Shown: piece after piece, positions 52,092 through 60,846 of the stretch
How the letters are laid out: the number at the start of each line of letters is the position of its first letter
Position numbering within the stretch: position 1 is the first letter of the stretch
Origin: CAIWHR01 sp963788185
Lineage (GTDB): Bacteria; Pseudomonadota; Gammaproteobacteria; Burkholderiales; Casimicrobiaceae
DNA: 64,000 nt
NCBI GenBank assembly: GCA_963788185.1
Contig: CAWBGE010000017.1
Coordinates: forward strand, 372,001 to 436,000
Reading direction: 5' to 3'
Position numbers and translations under genes: made by a program
The notes under the pieces: generated by a model
Database searches by the model: none
What the model was told of the DNA's origin: nothing
What the model saw: only the letters and a program-made list of their open reading frames with translations

Positions 52092-53324
52092 CTACTCGTG
52101 CCGCAGCGCTTCGATGGGAACCAGCCTCGCGGCGGTGCGCGCCGGATAGAAGCCGAAGAACACGCCGACGGCGCCGGCAAAGCCGAAGGCCAGCACGACC
52201 GCAGCGAAGCTCATCTCGGTGCGCCAGCCGGCGAAGTGACCGACGAGAAAGGACGCGAGCGCGCCGAGCGCGATGCCGATGATGCCGCCGATCAGCGCCA
52301 GCGTCACCGCCTCGACGAGAAACTGGGTGAGGATGTCGCGGCCGCGCGCGCCGACGGCCATGCGCAGCCCGATCTCGCGCGTGCGCTCGGTCACCGACAC
52401 CAGCATGATGTTCATGATGCCGATGCCGCCGACGAGCAGCGACACCGAAGCGATCGCCGCCAGCAGCAGCGCGAGGATCTTCGACGAGGCTTCCTGTGCC
52501 GCCAGCACTTCCGACAGGTTGCGCAGGAAGAAGTCGTCCTCCTGGGCCGGTTGCAGCTTGTGCCGCTGACGCAGCAGATCGCGCATCTCCTGCTCGGTCG
52601 AGGGCATGTCGGCGCCGTCCTTCACCCGCACCGAGATGCTCTGCACATTGCGGCTCTTCACCTGCGTGCCGCCGAGCACGCGCTTTCTGGCCGTCGAGAT
52701 CGGAATCAGCACCACGTCGTCCTGGTCCTGGCCGATCATGCTCTGTCCCTTGCGGTCGAGGATGCCGATCACCGTGTGCGGGACGCGGCGGATGCGGATG
52801 GTCTCGCCCACGGGATCGCTGTCCCCGAAGAGCGTACGCGACACCGTCTGGCCGAGCAGCACGACCTTGGCGGCGCCTTCGACGTGCGACGTGTCGATTG
52901 CGCGACCCTCCGCGACCTCCCACTGCCGCGCTTCCATGTACTCGGGCGTGATGCCGTAGATCTGTGTCGACCAGTTGTTGTTGCCGAATACCACCTGGCC
53001 GGAGCCGCGCAGCTGAGGCGCCGCGGCCTGCACGCCGCCGACCTCGCGCTGCAGCGCGTAGGCATCGTCCTCGGTGATCGTGAGCTGCGAGCCCGAGCCC
53101 ATGCGGACGCCGCCGGACGTGAAGTTGCCGGAAAGGATGATGATGAGGTTGGAGCCCAGGCTCTTGATCTGGTCCTCGACGCGCGCCTGTGCGCCTGCGC
53201 CGACCGCGACCATGGTGATGACGGCGGCGACGCCGATGATGATGCCCAGCATGGTGAGCGCCGAGCGCAGCTTGTTGATGCGCAGCGCGGCGAGCGCGAT
53301 CCTCAGCGTGGCGACGAAGTTCAT
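52092..53324 (-). CDS. MacB-type ABC exporter permease subunit
   Basis: The 410-residue protein has the MacB permease layout: an N-terminal TM helix (LTMLGIIIGVAAVITMVAVGAGA), a large periplasmic domain and three C-terminal TM helices, with the FtsX core (TREIGLRMAVGARGRDILTQFLVEAVTLALIGGIIGI). In E. coli MacB the ATPase and permease are fused; here the ATPase is a separate gene overlapping by 4 bp. It exports peptides, toxins or macrolides with MacA and an outer-membrane channel. It is last of the macA-ATPase-permease unit. Confidence 0.92.
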   Translation of the reverse strand: MNFVATLRIALAALRINKLRSALTMLGIIIGVAAVITMVAVGAGAQARVEDQIKSLGSNLIIILSGNFTSGGVRMGSGSQLTITEDDAYALQREVGGVQAAAPQLRGSGQVVFGNNNWSTQIYGITPEYMEARQWEVAEGRAIDTSHVEGAAKVVLLGQTVSRTLFGDSDPVGETIRIRRVPHTVIGILDRKGQSMIGQDQDDVVLIPISTARKRVLGGTQVKSRNVQSISVRVKDGADMPSTEQEMRDLLRQRHKLQPAQEDDFFLRNLSEVLAAQEASSKILALLLAAIASVSLLVGGIGIMNIMLVSVTERTREIGLRMAVGARGRDILTQFLVEAVTLALIGGIIGIALGALASFLVGHFAGWRTEMSFAAVVLAFGFAGAVGVFFGFYPARTAARLVPIEALRHE

Positions 53325-54073
53325 GCGCTCACCGGCATCGCCTTCTGCCGCTGTGTGGCAAGCTGCACCGCAGCGTCGCGCGGAACGTTGGGGACGTCTG
53401 CGATCAGCTTGCCGTCGCGGAAGGAGAGCAGCCGCGACGCGAACTCGGCAATGTCGTGCTCGTGCGTGACGACGATGACGGTGATGCCGTTGCGGTTCAA
53501 CTGCTGCAGCAGCGCCATCACCTCGATGCTGGTGGACGAGTCCAGCGCGCCCGTGGGCTCGTCGGCGAGGATCAGCTTGGGGTCGTTGACCAGCGCACGG
53601 GCGATGGCGACGCGCTGCTGCTGGCCGCCCGACAGCTGCGCCGGGTGGTGGTGTTCACGCTCGGCGAGGCCCACCTCGGCCAGTGTCCGCCGTGCCTTGG
53701 CGTGCCGCTCGGCGGCGGGAACCCCGGCATACAGCAACGGCAACTCGACGTTCTCCCGTGCCGAGGTGCGCGGCAGCAGGTTGAACTGCTGGAACACGAA
53801 GCCGATGCGCCGGTTGCGAACGCTCGCCAATGCATCGCGGTCCATGTGCGCGACATCCTCGCCGGCGAGCCGGTAGCTGCCCGCAGTCGGCGCATCGAGA
53901 CATCCGACGAGGTTCATGAACGTCGACTTGCCGGAACCGGAAGGTCCCATGACGGCGACGAACTCGCCTTCGGCGACGTCTACCGACACGCCGTTCAGCG
54001 CGCGGACCTCGGTCTCGCCCAATTGGTAGACCTTGGTCAGGTCGCGGACCGAGATGAGTGGCGCGGCAGCCAT
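53321..54073 (-). CDS. MacB/LolD-type ABC transporter ATP-binding subunit
   Basis: The 250-residue ATPase has Walker A GPSGSGKST, the Q-loop FVFQQFNLLPR, the signature LSGGQQQRVAIARAL, and Walker B LILADEPTGALDSS, then a typical H-loop in VVTHEHDIAEF. It belongs to the MacB/LolD/FtsE branch of exporters. It overlaps the permease gene by 4 bp and lies 12 bp after macA, so the three form a tripartite exporter. Confidence 0.94.
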   Translation of the reverse strand: MAAAPLISVRDLTKVYQLGETEVRALNGVSVDVAEGEFVAVMGPSGSGKSTFMNLVGCLDAPTAGSYRLAGEDVAHMDRDALASVRNRRIGFVFQQFNLLPRTSARENVELPLLYAGVPAAERHAKARRTLAEVGLAEREHHHPAQLSGGQQQRVAIARALVNDPKLILADEPTGALDSSTSIEVMALLQQLNRNGITVIVVTHEHDIAEFASRLLSFRDGKLIADVPNVPRDAAVQLATQRQKAMPVSA

Positions 54074-54085
54074 GGGTGAGGCGAG

Positions 54086-55699
54086 TCAGAACGGCAGGCG
54101 CGGGGCGGCCGAGGACGGGCGCGCCGCCGTGGCGCCGGCGGCAATGTTGCCGACGATCACCTCGGTCCCTTCGGCAAGGGCGCCACCGACGACCTCGGTC
54201 GCGTTGCCGTCGGTCAGCCCGAGGCGCACTACAACCTCCTTCACCGCACCGGCGTCCAGGACGTAGAGACGTCCGGTGGTGCCGCCGCCGCGCCCGGTCT
54301 CGGCGGCGATGATCTCGGCGTACTTCTTTTGCTGTTCGGGGTTCAGCATGCCGTTGATCTTTTGCCGCATGTCGCCTCGCAAACGGTCGCTGCGCGTGCG
54401 ACGATCGCCCTCCGGCAGGTCGCGCAGTTCGGCCATGCGCGTGCGCAATTCGGCGAAGATCTCGTCGAGTCGCGCCTGCTGTCCCGAGTCGAGCTTGAGG
54501 TCAGCGACGAGCTTTTGTCGCCGCGCCTGCGCGTCGCCGCCCCCGACACCACCACCGGCACTCGGCCCGGTGGCAGCGATCGTGGCGTCGCCGTCCTTGG
54601 CGGCCGTGACGCCCGGCGGACGGTAGCGCAATGCCGCGTTGGGCACCTTGAGCACGCCTTCGCGCGAATCCGCGACGATGCGCACGTTGGCGGTCATTCC
54701 CGGTACCAGCAGCAGGCCGGGATTTTCCGTCGCCACGACGACCACATAGGTGACGACGTTCTGCACCGTCTGCGCGGCCTTGCGGATCTGCCGCACCCGG
54801 CCCTCGAAGCTGCGCGTCGGGAAGGCGTCGACGGTGAAGGTGACGCGCTGGTCGACCTTGATCTTGCTGATGTCGGACTCGTCGATCGCAACCTCGACCT
54901 GCATTTCGCGCAGATCCTTCGCCAGCGAGAAGAGCGTCGGCGTGTTGAGGCTCGCCGCGACGGTTTGTCCGGCATCGATCTGGCGCGAGATCACCACGCC
55001 GTCGACGGGAGCAACGATCGACGTGCGGGCGAGGTCGACGCGAGCGCCGGCGAGCGCCGCCTCGCGCTGCCTGGCGATGGCGGCGGCATTGGCGACCTGC
55101 GCCTCGCCGGCGTTGATCTGCGCTTCGGCGGTAGTCACCGCCTCGGCCGCAGCGTCGTACGTGAACCTCGACTTGTCGCGCTCGGCGCCGGAGATGAAGC
55201 CCTTGGCGAACAGCGACTCCTTGCGGTCGAGGTCACTTTTCGCGTCGTTGGCCTGAATCCGCGCCCTTGTCGCCTGCGAGCGCAGCGTCAGCACGTTGGC
55301 CCTCTGGTTGAGCTGCTGCGTGCGTGCGGCCTCGAGATCGGCTTCCGCCTGCCGCACCTTCAGCTCGAAGGTCTCGGGGTCGATGCGGGCGAGCAGCTGG
55401 CCCTGCTTGACCTGGCTGTTGAAGTCGACGAAGAGCTCCTTGATCTGTCCGGAGATCTGCGAGCCGACCAGCACGGTGGTGACGGCCGACAGCGAGCCCG
55501 ATGCCGAGACCACGGACGTGACGTTGCCGCGCTCCACCTTCGCCGTGCGAAACGCCGGTGCGCTGCCGCCCCGTGCGTACAACCACCAGACGGCAGCGCC
55601 GGCAACGGCGATCACCAGCAGCACCGCGCCGGTCATCAGCGCGCGTCGGCGCCCTGGAGCTCGCGCGGGCAGGGTGGCGGCGGTCGAGTCGATTGTCAT
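54086..55699 (-). CDS. macA: MacA-type periplasmic adaptor with inserted LTXXQ-like helical segment
   Basis: The 537-residue adaptor has an N-terminal TM anchor (residues 21-41), the first barrel-sandwich half (VGSQISGQIKELFVDFNSQVKQGQLLARIDP), a long helical hairpin (about 115-225), the second half (RTSIVAPVDGVVISRQIDAGQTVAAS) and the beta-barrel (VDQRVTFTVDAFPTRSFEGRVRQI). It is well over 100 residues longer than usual MacA because of an insertion at about residues 366-475: a Gly-rich linker, then helices with LDSGQQARLDEIF and LNPEQQKKYAEII, like the Spy/LTXXQ fold. The MP-like domain resumes with GRLYVLDAGAV. It probably docks on the MacB-type permease encoded downstream. Confidence 0.88.
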   Translation of the reverse strand: MTIDSTAATLPARAPGRRRALMTGAVLLVIAVAGAAVWWLYARGGSAPAFRTAKVERGNVTSVVSASGSLSAVTTVLVGSQISGQIKELFVDFNSQVKQGQLLARIDPETFELKVRQAEADLEAARTQQLNQRANVLTLRSQATRARIQANDAKSDLDRKESLFAKGFISGAERDKSRFTYDAAAEAVTTAEAQINAGEAQVANAAAIARQREAALAGARVDLARTSIVAPVDGVVISRQIDAGQTVAASLNTPTLFSLAKDLREMQVEVAIDESDISKIKVDQRVTFTVDAFPTRSFEGRVRQIRKAAQTVQNVVTYVVVVATENPGLLLVPGMTANVRIVADSREGVLKVPNAALRYRPPGVTAAKDGDATIAATGPSAGGGVGGGDAQARRQKLVADLKLDSGQQARLDEIFAELRTRMAELRDLPEGDRRTRSDRLRGDMRQKINGMLNPEQQKKYAEIIAAETGRGGGTTGRLYVLDAGAVKEVVVRLGLTDGNATEVVGGALAEGTEVIVGNIAAGATAARPSSAAPRLPF

Positions 55700-55756
55700 T
55701 GTGAGTGCACTGAGGACGGAGAACGGGAGACCGCGGAACGGCAGGAGAGGGGCGGG

Positions 55757-57250
55757 TCAACTGGCCTTGGCCATCGCGGCCTGCTGTTCGGCGAGGTCGC
55801 GGCGCAGCGTGCGCAGTCGCGTCTCCACGACCGAGGTTTGATAGAAGTCGCCGTCGCCCGCCTTGGCGGCCAGCTCCATCTGCGCGACCGCACCGCGCAG
55901 GTTGCCCGCCCAGGCGTAGTACTCGCCCTGGTGCCGGTACTGCTGCAGCATCCGGCCCTGCTTGCCGTAGACCTGCGCGGCAATCCGGTGCAGCTGCCCG
56001 TTGCCCGGGAATCGCTGCAGTTGCTGCTCGACGAATTTCGTCGCATCGGCGTACCGATCGGCCTTCAGGAGCGCATCGGGGTAGTCGTACACGAGCTGCA
56101 TCTTGTTCGGGTAACGGGTCAGCGCCGTCTCGAACCGCGTGATCGCGGCCGCGAGCTCGCCGCCTTCCATCAGGACGTGCCCCGCCATTGCGTCGATCAT
56201 CGGATGCGGGGGGGCAATTTTCTCCAGCGTTGCGAGTTCCTGCTTCGCGCGCTTGGCGTCCTTGGCGCGCAGCAGCGCGGCGACCAGTCCGTAGCGCGTC
56301 GCGACTGGATCGTTGAACTTGCGGTCGGCGAGCGCGTTTTCGAAGTACTTGACGGCTTCGCGGTCGGTGCCGGTGTAGCTCCTGAGCAGGGCGCGCACGA
56401 GCTGGAAATCGAGCGAGTCGGGAATCTGCCGATAGGGTTGATCCTGCGCACGCGCCTGCGCCTCCGCGACCCGCTCGTAGGTGATCGGGTGCGATCGAAG
56501 GTAGGACGGAGCGCTGCTGTCCGAGAAGCGGCTCGACTTCTGCAGGCGCTCCATGAACGTGGCCATGCTGGTGGTGTCGAATCCGGCCGTCGAAAGCCGC
56601 TGGAACCCGATCCGATCGGCTTCGTATTCGAATTCGCGCGTGTAGTTGAGCTGATTCTGGATCGCCAGCGCCTGCGAGGCCGCGACGGCGGCGGAGGCCG
56701 CCTGGCCCGACGACGACGAGCCCGAGCGCGACGCGGCGAGGGCGACCGCGAGCGCGGCCAGCGAATACAGCAGCGAGCGCTGCTGCCCCCCGAGCGAGCG
56801 CGTGTAGTGCCGCTGCGTCACGTGGGTGATCTCGTGCGCCAGCACCGAGGCCAGCTCGGACTCGCTCTGGGCGAGGAGGAGCAGTCCGGTGTGTACGCCG
56901 ATGAAGCCGCCGGGCAGCGCGAAGGCGTTGATGCTGGGATCGGGAACGGCGAAGAACTCGAAGTCGTACCTGTCGGACCCCGCGGCCACCAGGCGGTTGC
57001 CGAGTTCGTTCAGGTAGTCGTTGACTTCGGGGTCGTCGAGATAGCCGCCGGACGCGCGGATCTGCCTGACGACGGATTCGCCGAGCTTGCGTTCCTGCGC
57101 CGGGGTGACCGCGGCCTCGGATTCGTCACCCAGATCGGGCAGGCGCTGGGTCTGCGCGATTCCCGGCGCGACGGGCTGCGTGCCGAGCGCAAGCGCGACC
57201 GCGACGGCGAGCGCGCGGTCGCGCATACGGGAGCGTCGGCGAGGGCGCAT
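55757..57250 (-). CDS. M48-family periplasmic metalloprotease with TPR repeats (BepA-like)
   Basis: The 497-residue protein has a signal peptide (residues about 10-34), the zinc motif HEITH in SVLAHEITHVTQRHYTRSLGG, the third ligand region YTREFEYEADRIGFQRL, and a C-terminal TPR part (YGLVAALLRAKDAKRAKQEL; RFETALTRYPNKMQLVYDYPDALLKADRYADAT). This matches BepA, which handles outer-membrane LptD and degrades misassembled proteins. ATG 57250 has AGGA nearby; two upstream in-frame ATGs lack a ribosome site. It lies 57 bp before macA. Confidence 0.88.
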   Translation of the reverse strand: MRPRRRSRMRDRALAVAVALALGTQPVAPGIAQTQRLPDLGDESEAAVTPAQERKLGESVVRQIRASGGYLDDPEVNDYLNELGNRLVAAGSDRYDFEFFAVPDPSINAFALPGGFIGVHTGLLLLAQSESELASVLAHEITHVTQRHYTRSLGGQQRSLLYSLAALAVALAASRSGSSSSGQAASAAVAASQALAIQNQLNYTREFEYEADRIGFQRLSTAGFDTTSMATFMERLQKSSRFSDSSAPSYLRSHPITYERVAEAQARAQDQPYRQIPDSLDFQLVRALLRSYTGTDREAVKYFENALADRKFNDPVATRYGLVAALLRAKDAKRAKQELATLEKIAPPHPMIDAMAGHVLMEGGELAAAITRFETALTRYPNKMQLVYDYPDALLKADRYADATKFVEQQLQRFPGNGQLHRIAAQVYGKQGRMLQQYRHQGEYYAWAGNLRGAVAQMELAAKAGDGDFYQTSVVETRLRTLRRDLAEQQAAMAKAS

Positions 57251-57301
57251 TGGAGGTTCCTGGAGGGTAGTCATCGAGTGGACGTGCAGCGCTGGACCTG
57301 A

Positions 57302-57310
57302 TGCTAAGAT
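57302..57310 (+). promoter_or_regulatory. Extended -10 promoter of moaC
   Basis: TG-C-TAAGAT (57302-57310) is an extended -10 element and would start transcription near 57317. An AAAGGA ribosome site (57336-57341) then precedes the GTG at 57348. It argues against the in-frame ATG at 57309, which lies within the -10. Confidence 0.5.
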
Positions 57311-57347
57311 GCTCGCCGTCACCCGAAGTTCATGCAAAGGATCGCTC

Positions 57348-57914
57348 GTGGCCGGTACGGCAGGAAAAAAGAACCTCGCCCAGGGTGCGATTCCGACCCC
57401 CCGGCTGCGGTCGCCGCCGGCGACCGCGCGTCGATCTCCCGGACATTTTACCCATTTCGACGCGGCCGGTCAGGCACACATGGTCGATGTCGGCGACAAG
57501 GATGTAACAAGGCGTGTCGCCCGCGTCGCCGGCCGGATCGTGATGCAGCCGGCCACGCTGCTGCTGATCGGCAAGGGTTCGACGAAGAAGGGCGACGTGC
57601 TGGGCGTGGCGCGTGTCGCGGCCATCCAGGCGTCCAAGCGGACCGCGGACCTGATTCCGCTGTGCCACCCGCTGCCCCTGACCCGCGTGGCAGTCGACTT
57701 CCTGATCGATACGGAGGCCAGTGCAGTCGGCATCGAGGTGGTCGCCGAAACCATGGGGCAGACCGGCGTCGAGATGGAGGCGTTGACGGCTGCAGCGATC
57801 GGCTTGCTCACCATCTACGACATGTGCAAGGCGGCCGATCGCGGAATGCGCATCGAGGGCATTCGCTTGCTCGAGAAGTCCGGCGGCAAGTCGGGCCATT
57901 TCACGGCCTGCTGA
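57348..57914 (+). CDS. moaC: Cyclic pyranopterin monophosphate synthase MoaC
   Basis: MoaC completes formation of the pyranopterin precursor of molybdenum cofactor after MoaA. The 188-residue protein has FTHFDAAGQAHMVDVGDKDVTRRVARV, KGDVLGVARVAAIQASKRTADLIPLCHPLPLTRV with the catalytic His, and TGVEMEALTAAAIGLLTIYDMCKAADRGM. About 32 residues precede the conserved start, a little long. The GTG start is chosen for its ribosome site. No other moa genes are visible here. Confidence 0.95.
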   Translation: MAGTAGKKNLAQGAIPTPRLRSPPATARRSPGHFTHFDAAGQAHMVDVGDKDVTRRVARVAGRIVMQPATLLLIGKGSTKKGDVLGVARVAAIQASKRTADLIPLCHPLPLTRVAVDFLIDTEASAVGIEVVAETMGQTGVEMEALTAAAIGLLTIYDMCKAADRGMRIEGIRLLEKSGGKSGHFTAC

Positions 57915-58011
57915 CGCGCCGGTTGGCAGATTGGCGCAGCCGGGCGCAGAATCCGACTCCGCGCTTGCAGCGTTAACAGGCCCTAGTTCTTCCATCCTGG
58001 AGGTAAGGCGC

Positions 58012-58950
58012 ATGGATACGACGACCCTCGTTCGATTCCGGGGCATGGCCGTTGCAGCCGCGATGCCGTTCGTCTTCGGCGCCTGTGCGACGCCGCCGGC
58101 GGTGCCGGTCGCGCCGGTCGCCGCGGATCCGCCGCCGGTGGTGCAGCAGGCGGCCACCCCGGTTCCCGAACTCTCGCCCGCCCAGGCGAAGGCGCAGGCG
58201 CAGAAGCTCGCGATCGAGGCGGTCGACGAGTTGCAGAACGGCAACGAAACCTCAGCCCGCCTGACGCTCGACAAGGCATTGGCGCTCGACGCGGCGAACG
58301 AGCTGGCGCGCAAGTTGAGCGAGCAGATCCGCGCCGATGCCCAGAGGGAACTCGGAGCCGTCCACTTCCGGTATACGGTGCAGCGCGACGATTCGCTATC
58401 GAAGCTCGCGCAGCAATTCCTCGGTGACCGGTTCCGCTTCTACATACTCGCCAAGTACAACGACATGAGCAATCCCGCGCGATTGGCCGCGGGACAGGTG
58501 ATCAAGATTCCCGGCCGCGCACCCGCTGCAGCGGTAGCGGCGCCGGTTGCCCCGGCCATGCCGCCGGAAGTGACCGAGACCGTCGCGCGACCGCCGGTCG
58601 CCGACGCGGAGACGAAGCTGCACGACGACGCGGCCGAAGCGGTGCGCCGCGGGCGCGAACTCCAGGCCAAAGGCAATTTCGAAGCCGCGTATGTGGCGAT
58701 GAACGATGCGGCATTGCGCTTTCCGGGCAACGATGCGGTGGCGCGTCAGCGCGATGCGGCGCGCGCGGCGTTGATCCGGGCCTACGACCGCGAGGCTGCG
58801 CAGGCGTTCCAGCGGCAGAACCTCGATCTCGCGATCGCCAAGTGGGACCGCGTCATCGAACTCGATCCGGACAATCGCAAGGCGCGGCTCGAGCGCGAGC
58901 GGGCGCAGGATCTCAAGAAGCGGATGAACGACAAGTTCGGCGCCAAGTGA
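58012..58950 (+). CDS. LysM-domain lipoprotein with TPR-like repeats
   Basis: The 312-residue protein has a lipoprotein signal with the lipobox in FVFGAC (Cys about 25), a Pro/Ala linker, a TPR-like helical stretch (AIEAVDELQNGNETSARLTLDKALALD), a LysM domain (FRYTVQRDDSLSKLAQQFLGDRFRFYILAKYNDM...GQVIKIPG) and a second helical-repeat part (GNFEAAYVAMNDAALRFPGND; LDLAIAKWDRVIELDPDNRKA). LysM suggests peptidoglycan binding in the envelope. A GGAGGTAAGG ribosome site precedes the ATG. Convergent with another TPR lipoprotein gene 13 bp away. Function not known. Confidence 0.8.
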   Translation: MDTTTLVRFRGMAVAAAMPFVFGACATPPAVPVAPVAADPPPVVQQAATPVPELSPAQAKAQAQKLAIEAVDELQNGNETSARLTLDKALALDAANELARKLSEQIRADAQRELGAVHFRYTVQRDDSLSKLAQQFLGDRFRFYILAKYNDMSNPARLAAGQVIKIPGRAPAAAVAAPVAPAMPPEVTETVARPPVADAETKLHDDAAEAVRRGRELQAKGNFEAAYVAMNDAALRFPGNDAVARQRDAARAALIRAYDREAAQAFQRQNLDLAIAKWDRVIELDPDNRKARLERERAQDLKKRMNDKFGAK

Positions 58951-58963
58951 CGGCCCGGCACCG

Positions 58964-59809
58964 TCAGCGCGGCGCGGCGACAGGCTTGCCCGAATTTCCG
59001 GCCGGCGGCAGGCGCAGCGCCGTCGCGCGCGCCGACCACTCGGGAACCGATTCACCGCGCAGTGCGAGCGCGGCATCGTACAGCGCGAGCGCCTGTTCGC
59101 GGGCGCCGCCGGCTTCTAGCTCCCGCGCCTTGTCGTAAACGGCGGTGCCGATGCGTCGCCGCGCCGTGCGGTTGCCGGGGTTGGACGCCACCCAGTCGCG
59201 CAGGTCGCGCAGGCCGCCGGCGATGTCGCCCGCGGACAGCATCTCCAGCGCCTGCTCGATGTCGTAGCCGTCGCCGTTCGCTTCGGCCGGCATCGCGCGC
59301 GATGCCGCGCCCGGTGCCGGTGCCGCGCCTTCGGGACGTGCGCGGGCGGCCCGGTCCTGCTGGATGCGCGCGTATTTCTGGCGATCGAGTTCGCGCGCGG
59401 CGCGCGTGGCCTCTTCGTTCCCCGGGTCGAGCGCCAGCGCCCGCAGGAACGCCTGCAGCGCGCGCTCCGTCTGTCCGTTGCGCCGGGCGGCCTTGCCGGC
59501 GTCGAGGCTCGCCTGCGTCGCGCGCGCTTTCGCCGCCAGCGCAGCCTCCCGCTGTTGGCGGTACGCGGGCTCCCGGGGGTCGAGCAGCATCAGGATGTGC
59601 CACTCCGTCGCCGCGGCAGCGAGGTCGCCGGCGTCGGCGTACTTGCCGGCCAGCTGGCGATGGCGTGCGATCGCCTGGTCGATCGCCGGGCTCTTCGCCG
59701 ACGTCGACGGAAGCTCGGCGACGGTGTCCGGTGTCGGCGGCAGCGGTGCGCAGGCGGCGAGCGCGAGCGCAACGGCGATCCAGGCGATCCATGCGACGCA
59801 GGTGCGCAA
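58964..59809 (-). CDS. TPR-repeat lipoprotein, TTG start
   Basis: The 281-residue protein starts at TTG 59809 with WIAWIAVALALAAC, a good lipoprotein signal; the rest is a TPR-type solenoid (YADAGDLAAAATEWHILMLLDPREP; RNGQTERALQAFLRALALDPGNEEATRAARELD; LEAGGAREQALALYDAALALRGES). TPR lipoproteins often serve as assembly scaffolds at the outer membrane. No ATG or GTG fits this signal. The TTG lies 8 bp after the stop of the polysaccharide-deacetylase gene on the same strand, so translation is probably coupled to it. Function unknown. Confidence 0.75.
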   Translation of the reverse strand: MRTCVAWIAWIAVALALAACAPLPPTPDTVAELPSTSAKSPAIDQAIARHRQLAGKYADAGDLAAAATEWHILMLLDPREPAYRQQREAALAAKARATQASLDAGKAARRNGQTERALQAFLRALALDPGNEEATRAARELDRQKYARIQQDRAARARPEGAAPAPGAASRAMPAEANGDGYDIEQALEMLSAGDIAGGLRDLRDWVASNPGNRTARRRIGTAVYDKARELEAGGAREQALALYDAALALRGESVPEWSARATALRLPPAGNSGKPVAAPR

Positions 59810-59817
59810 CGCTGCGC

Positions 59818-60846
59818 CTACCTTGAACCCGCCGGCACGAAAGTGACGAGCTTGGCGCGGAACGCGTCCAGCGAGTCGGTGCCGAAGACCATGCTCCGCC
59901 GCAACAGGAACGGATGCGCGAACGAGCCGTTGCCGCCCGAAGTCACCGTCACTCCCTGAACCACGCTGCGGCGCTGCAGTTCGCCGATCACCACGTCGTT
60001 GACGTCGCCGTACGGATAGGCGAACGTCGTGCTGGCGACGGCCAGGCGATCCCGGAGGGCATTGACCGGCGCATCCACTTCGCGCCGGATACGGTCGCGG
60101 TACTGGCTGTCGGTTTCGCCTGCGAGACGCAAGGCGAGATTCGCGTGCGTCTTCGAGTGCGGCTGGATGTCGATCAGGCCCGATGCCTGCATGTCCTTCA
60201 TCTGCGCCCAGGACAGCGCGTCCCTGGCGCCGACGAAATCGCTGTACAGGAAAAGCGTGGCGGGAAAACCGTGACGGCGGAGAATCGGGTACGCGACTTC
60301 CCACGTCGACCGGTAGCCGTCGTCGATGGTGATCACGATCGAGCGCTTCGGCAGCGGCTCGGTGCCGCGCAGAAAGGCGGCCAGCCGCGTGAGCGTGATC
60401 ACCGTGTATCCGTTGCGCGCGAGCCAGTCCATCTGCGCTTCGAAGGTGGCCGCGGTCACCGTCAACGGGCTGGCGCGCGGCCCGAAGCGGTGGTAGCAGA
60501 GTATCGGGATCGCCTGAAAGCCGTCGGTATGGACGCCGCCCGGGTTCATCGCCCGCAGCGGGATGACGACGACCTGCCCCGGCTCGAAGGTGTCGCGGCC
60601 GTTCTGTTCGGCGACCCAGAATCCCTTGCCGCGATCGCCGAGAAAGCGTTCGGCCAGCAGCGCCGGCGTGTCGCCCGGCGCGGCCTGCGCCAGCACGAAG
60701 TCGTCGTCGCGCGCCAGCACGGCGCTCGGACCGGCGCCTGCGGGGGAGGGCATGCCTTCGATGCGGGTCGGCGCTTCGACGCAGCCCTGCAGCACCGCGG
60801 CACCGAGGACGAGGCAGAACCAGTAGCGCGGCAGAACACTAGACAT
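59818..60846 (-). CDS. Polysaccharide deacetylase lipoprotein with LysM-like N-terminal part
   Basis: The 342-residue protein has a lipoprotein signal (lipobox VLQGC), a LysM-like stretch (PGDTPALLAERFLGDRGKGFWVAEQNGRDTFEPGQVVVIP), and a NodB/PgaB-type deacetylase domain: AIPILCYHRF, TIDDGYRSTWEVAYPIL with the catalytic Asp pair, and IQPHSKTHANL with the metal-binding histidines. It would remove acetyl groups from a surface or cell-wall polysaccharide in the envelope. It overlaps the Ser/Thr kinase gene by 8 bp and is followed by a TPR lipoprotein gene, forming one transcription unit. Confidence 0.88.
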   Translation of the reverse strand: MSSVLPRYWFCLVLGAAVLQGCVEAPTRIEGMPSPAGAGPSAVLARDDDFVLAQAAPGDTPALLAERFLGDRGKGFWVAEQNGRDTFEPGQVVVIPLRAMNPGGVHTDGFQAIPILCYHRFGPRASPLTVTAATFEAQMDWLARNGYTVITLTRLAAFLRGTEPLPKRSIVITIDDGYRSTWEVAYPILRRHGFPATLFLYSDFVGARDALSWAQMKDMQASGLIDIQPHSKTHANLALRLAGETDSQYRDRIRREVDAPVNALRDRLAVASTTFAYPYGDVNDVVIGELQRRSVVQGVTVTSGGNGSFAHPFLLRRSMVFGTDSLDAFRAKLVTFVPAGSR

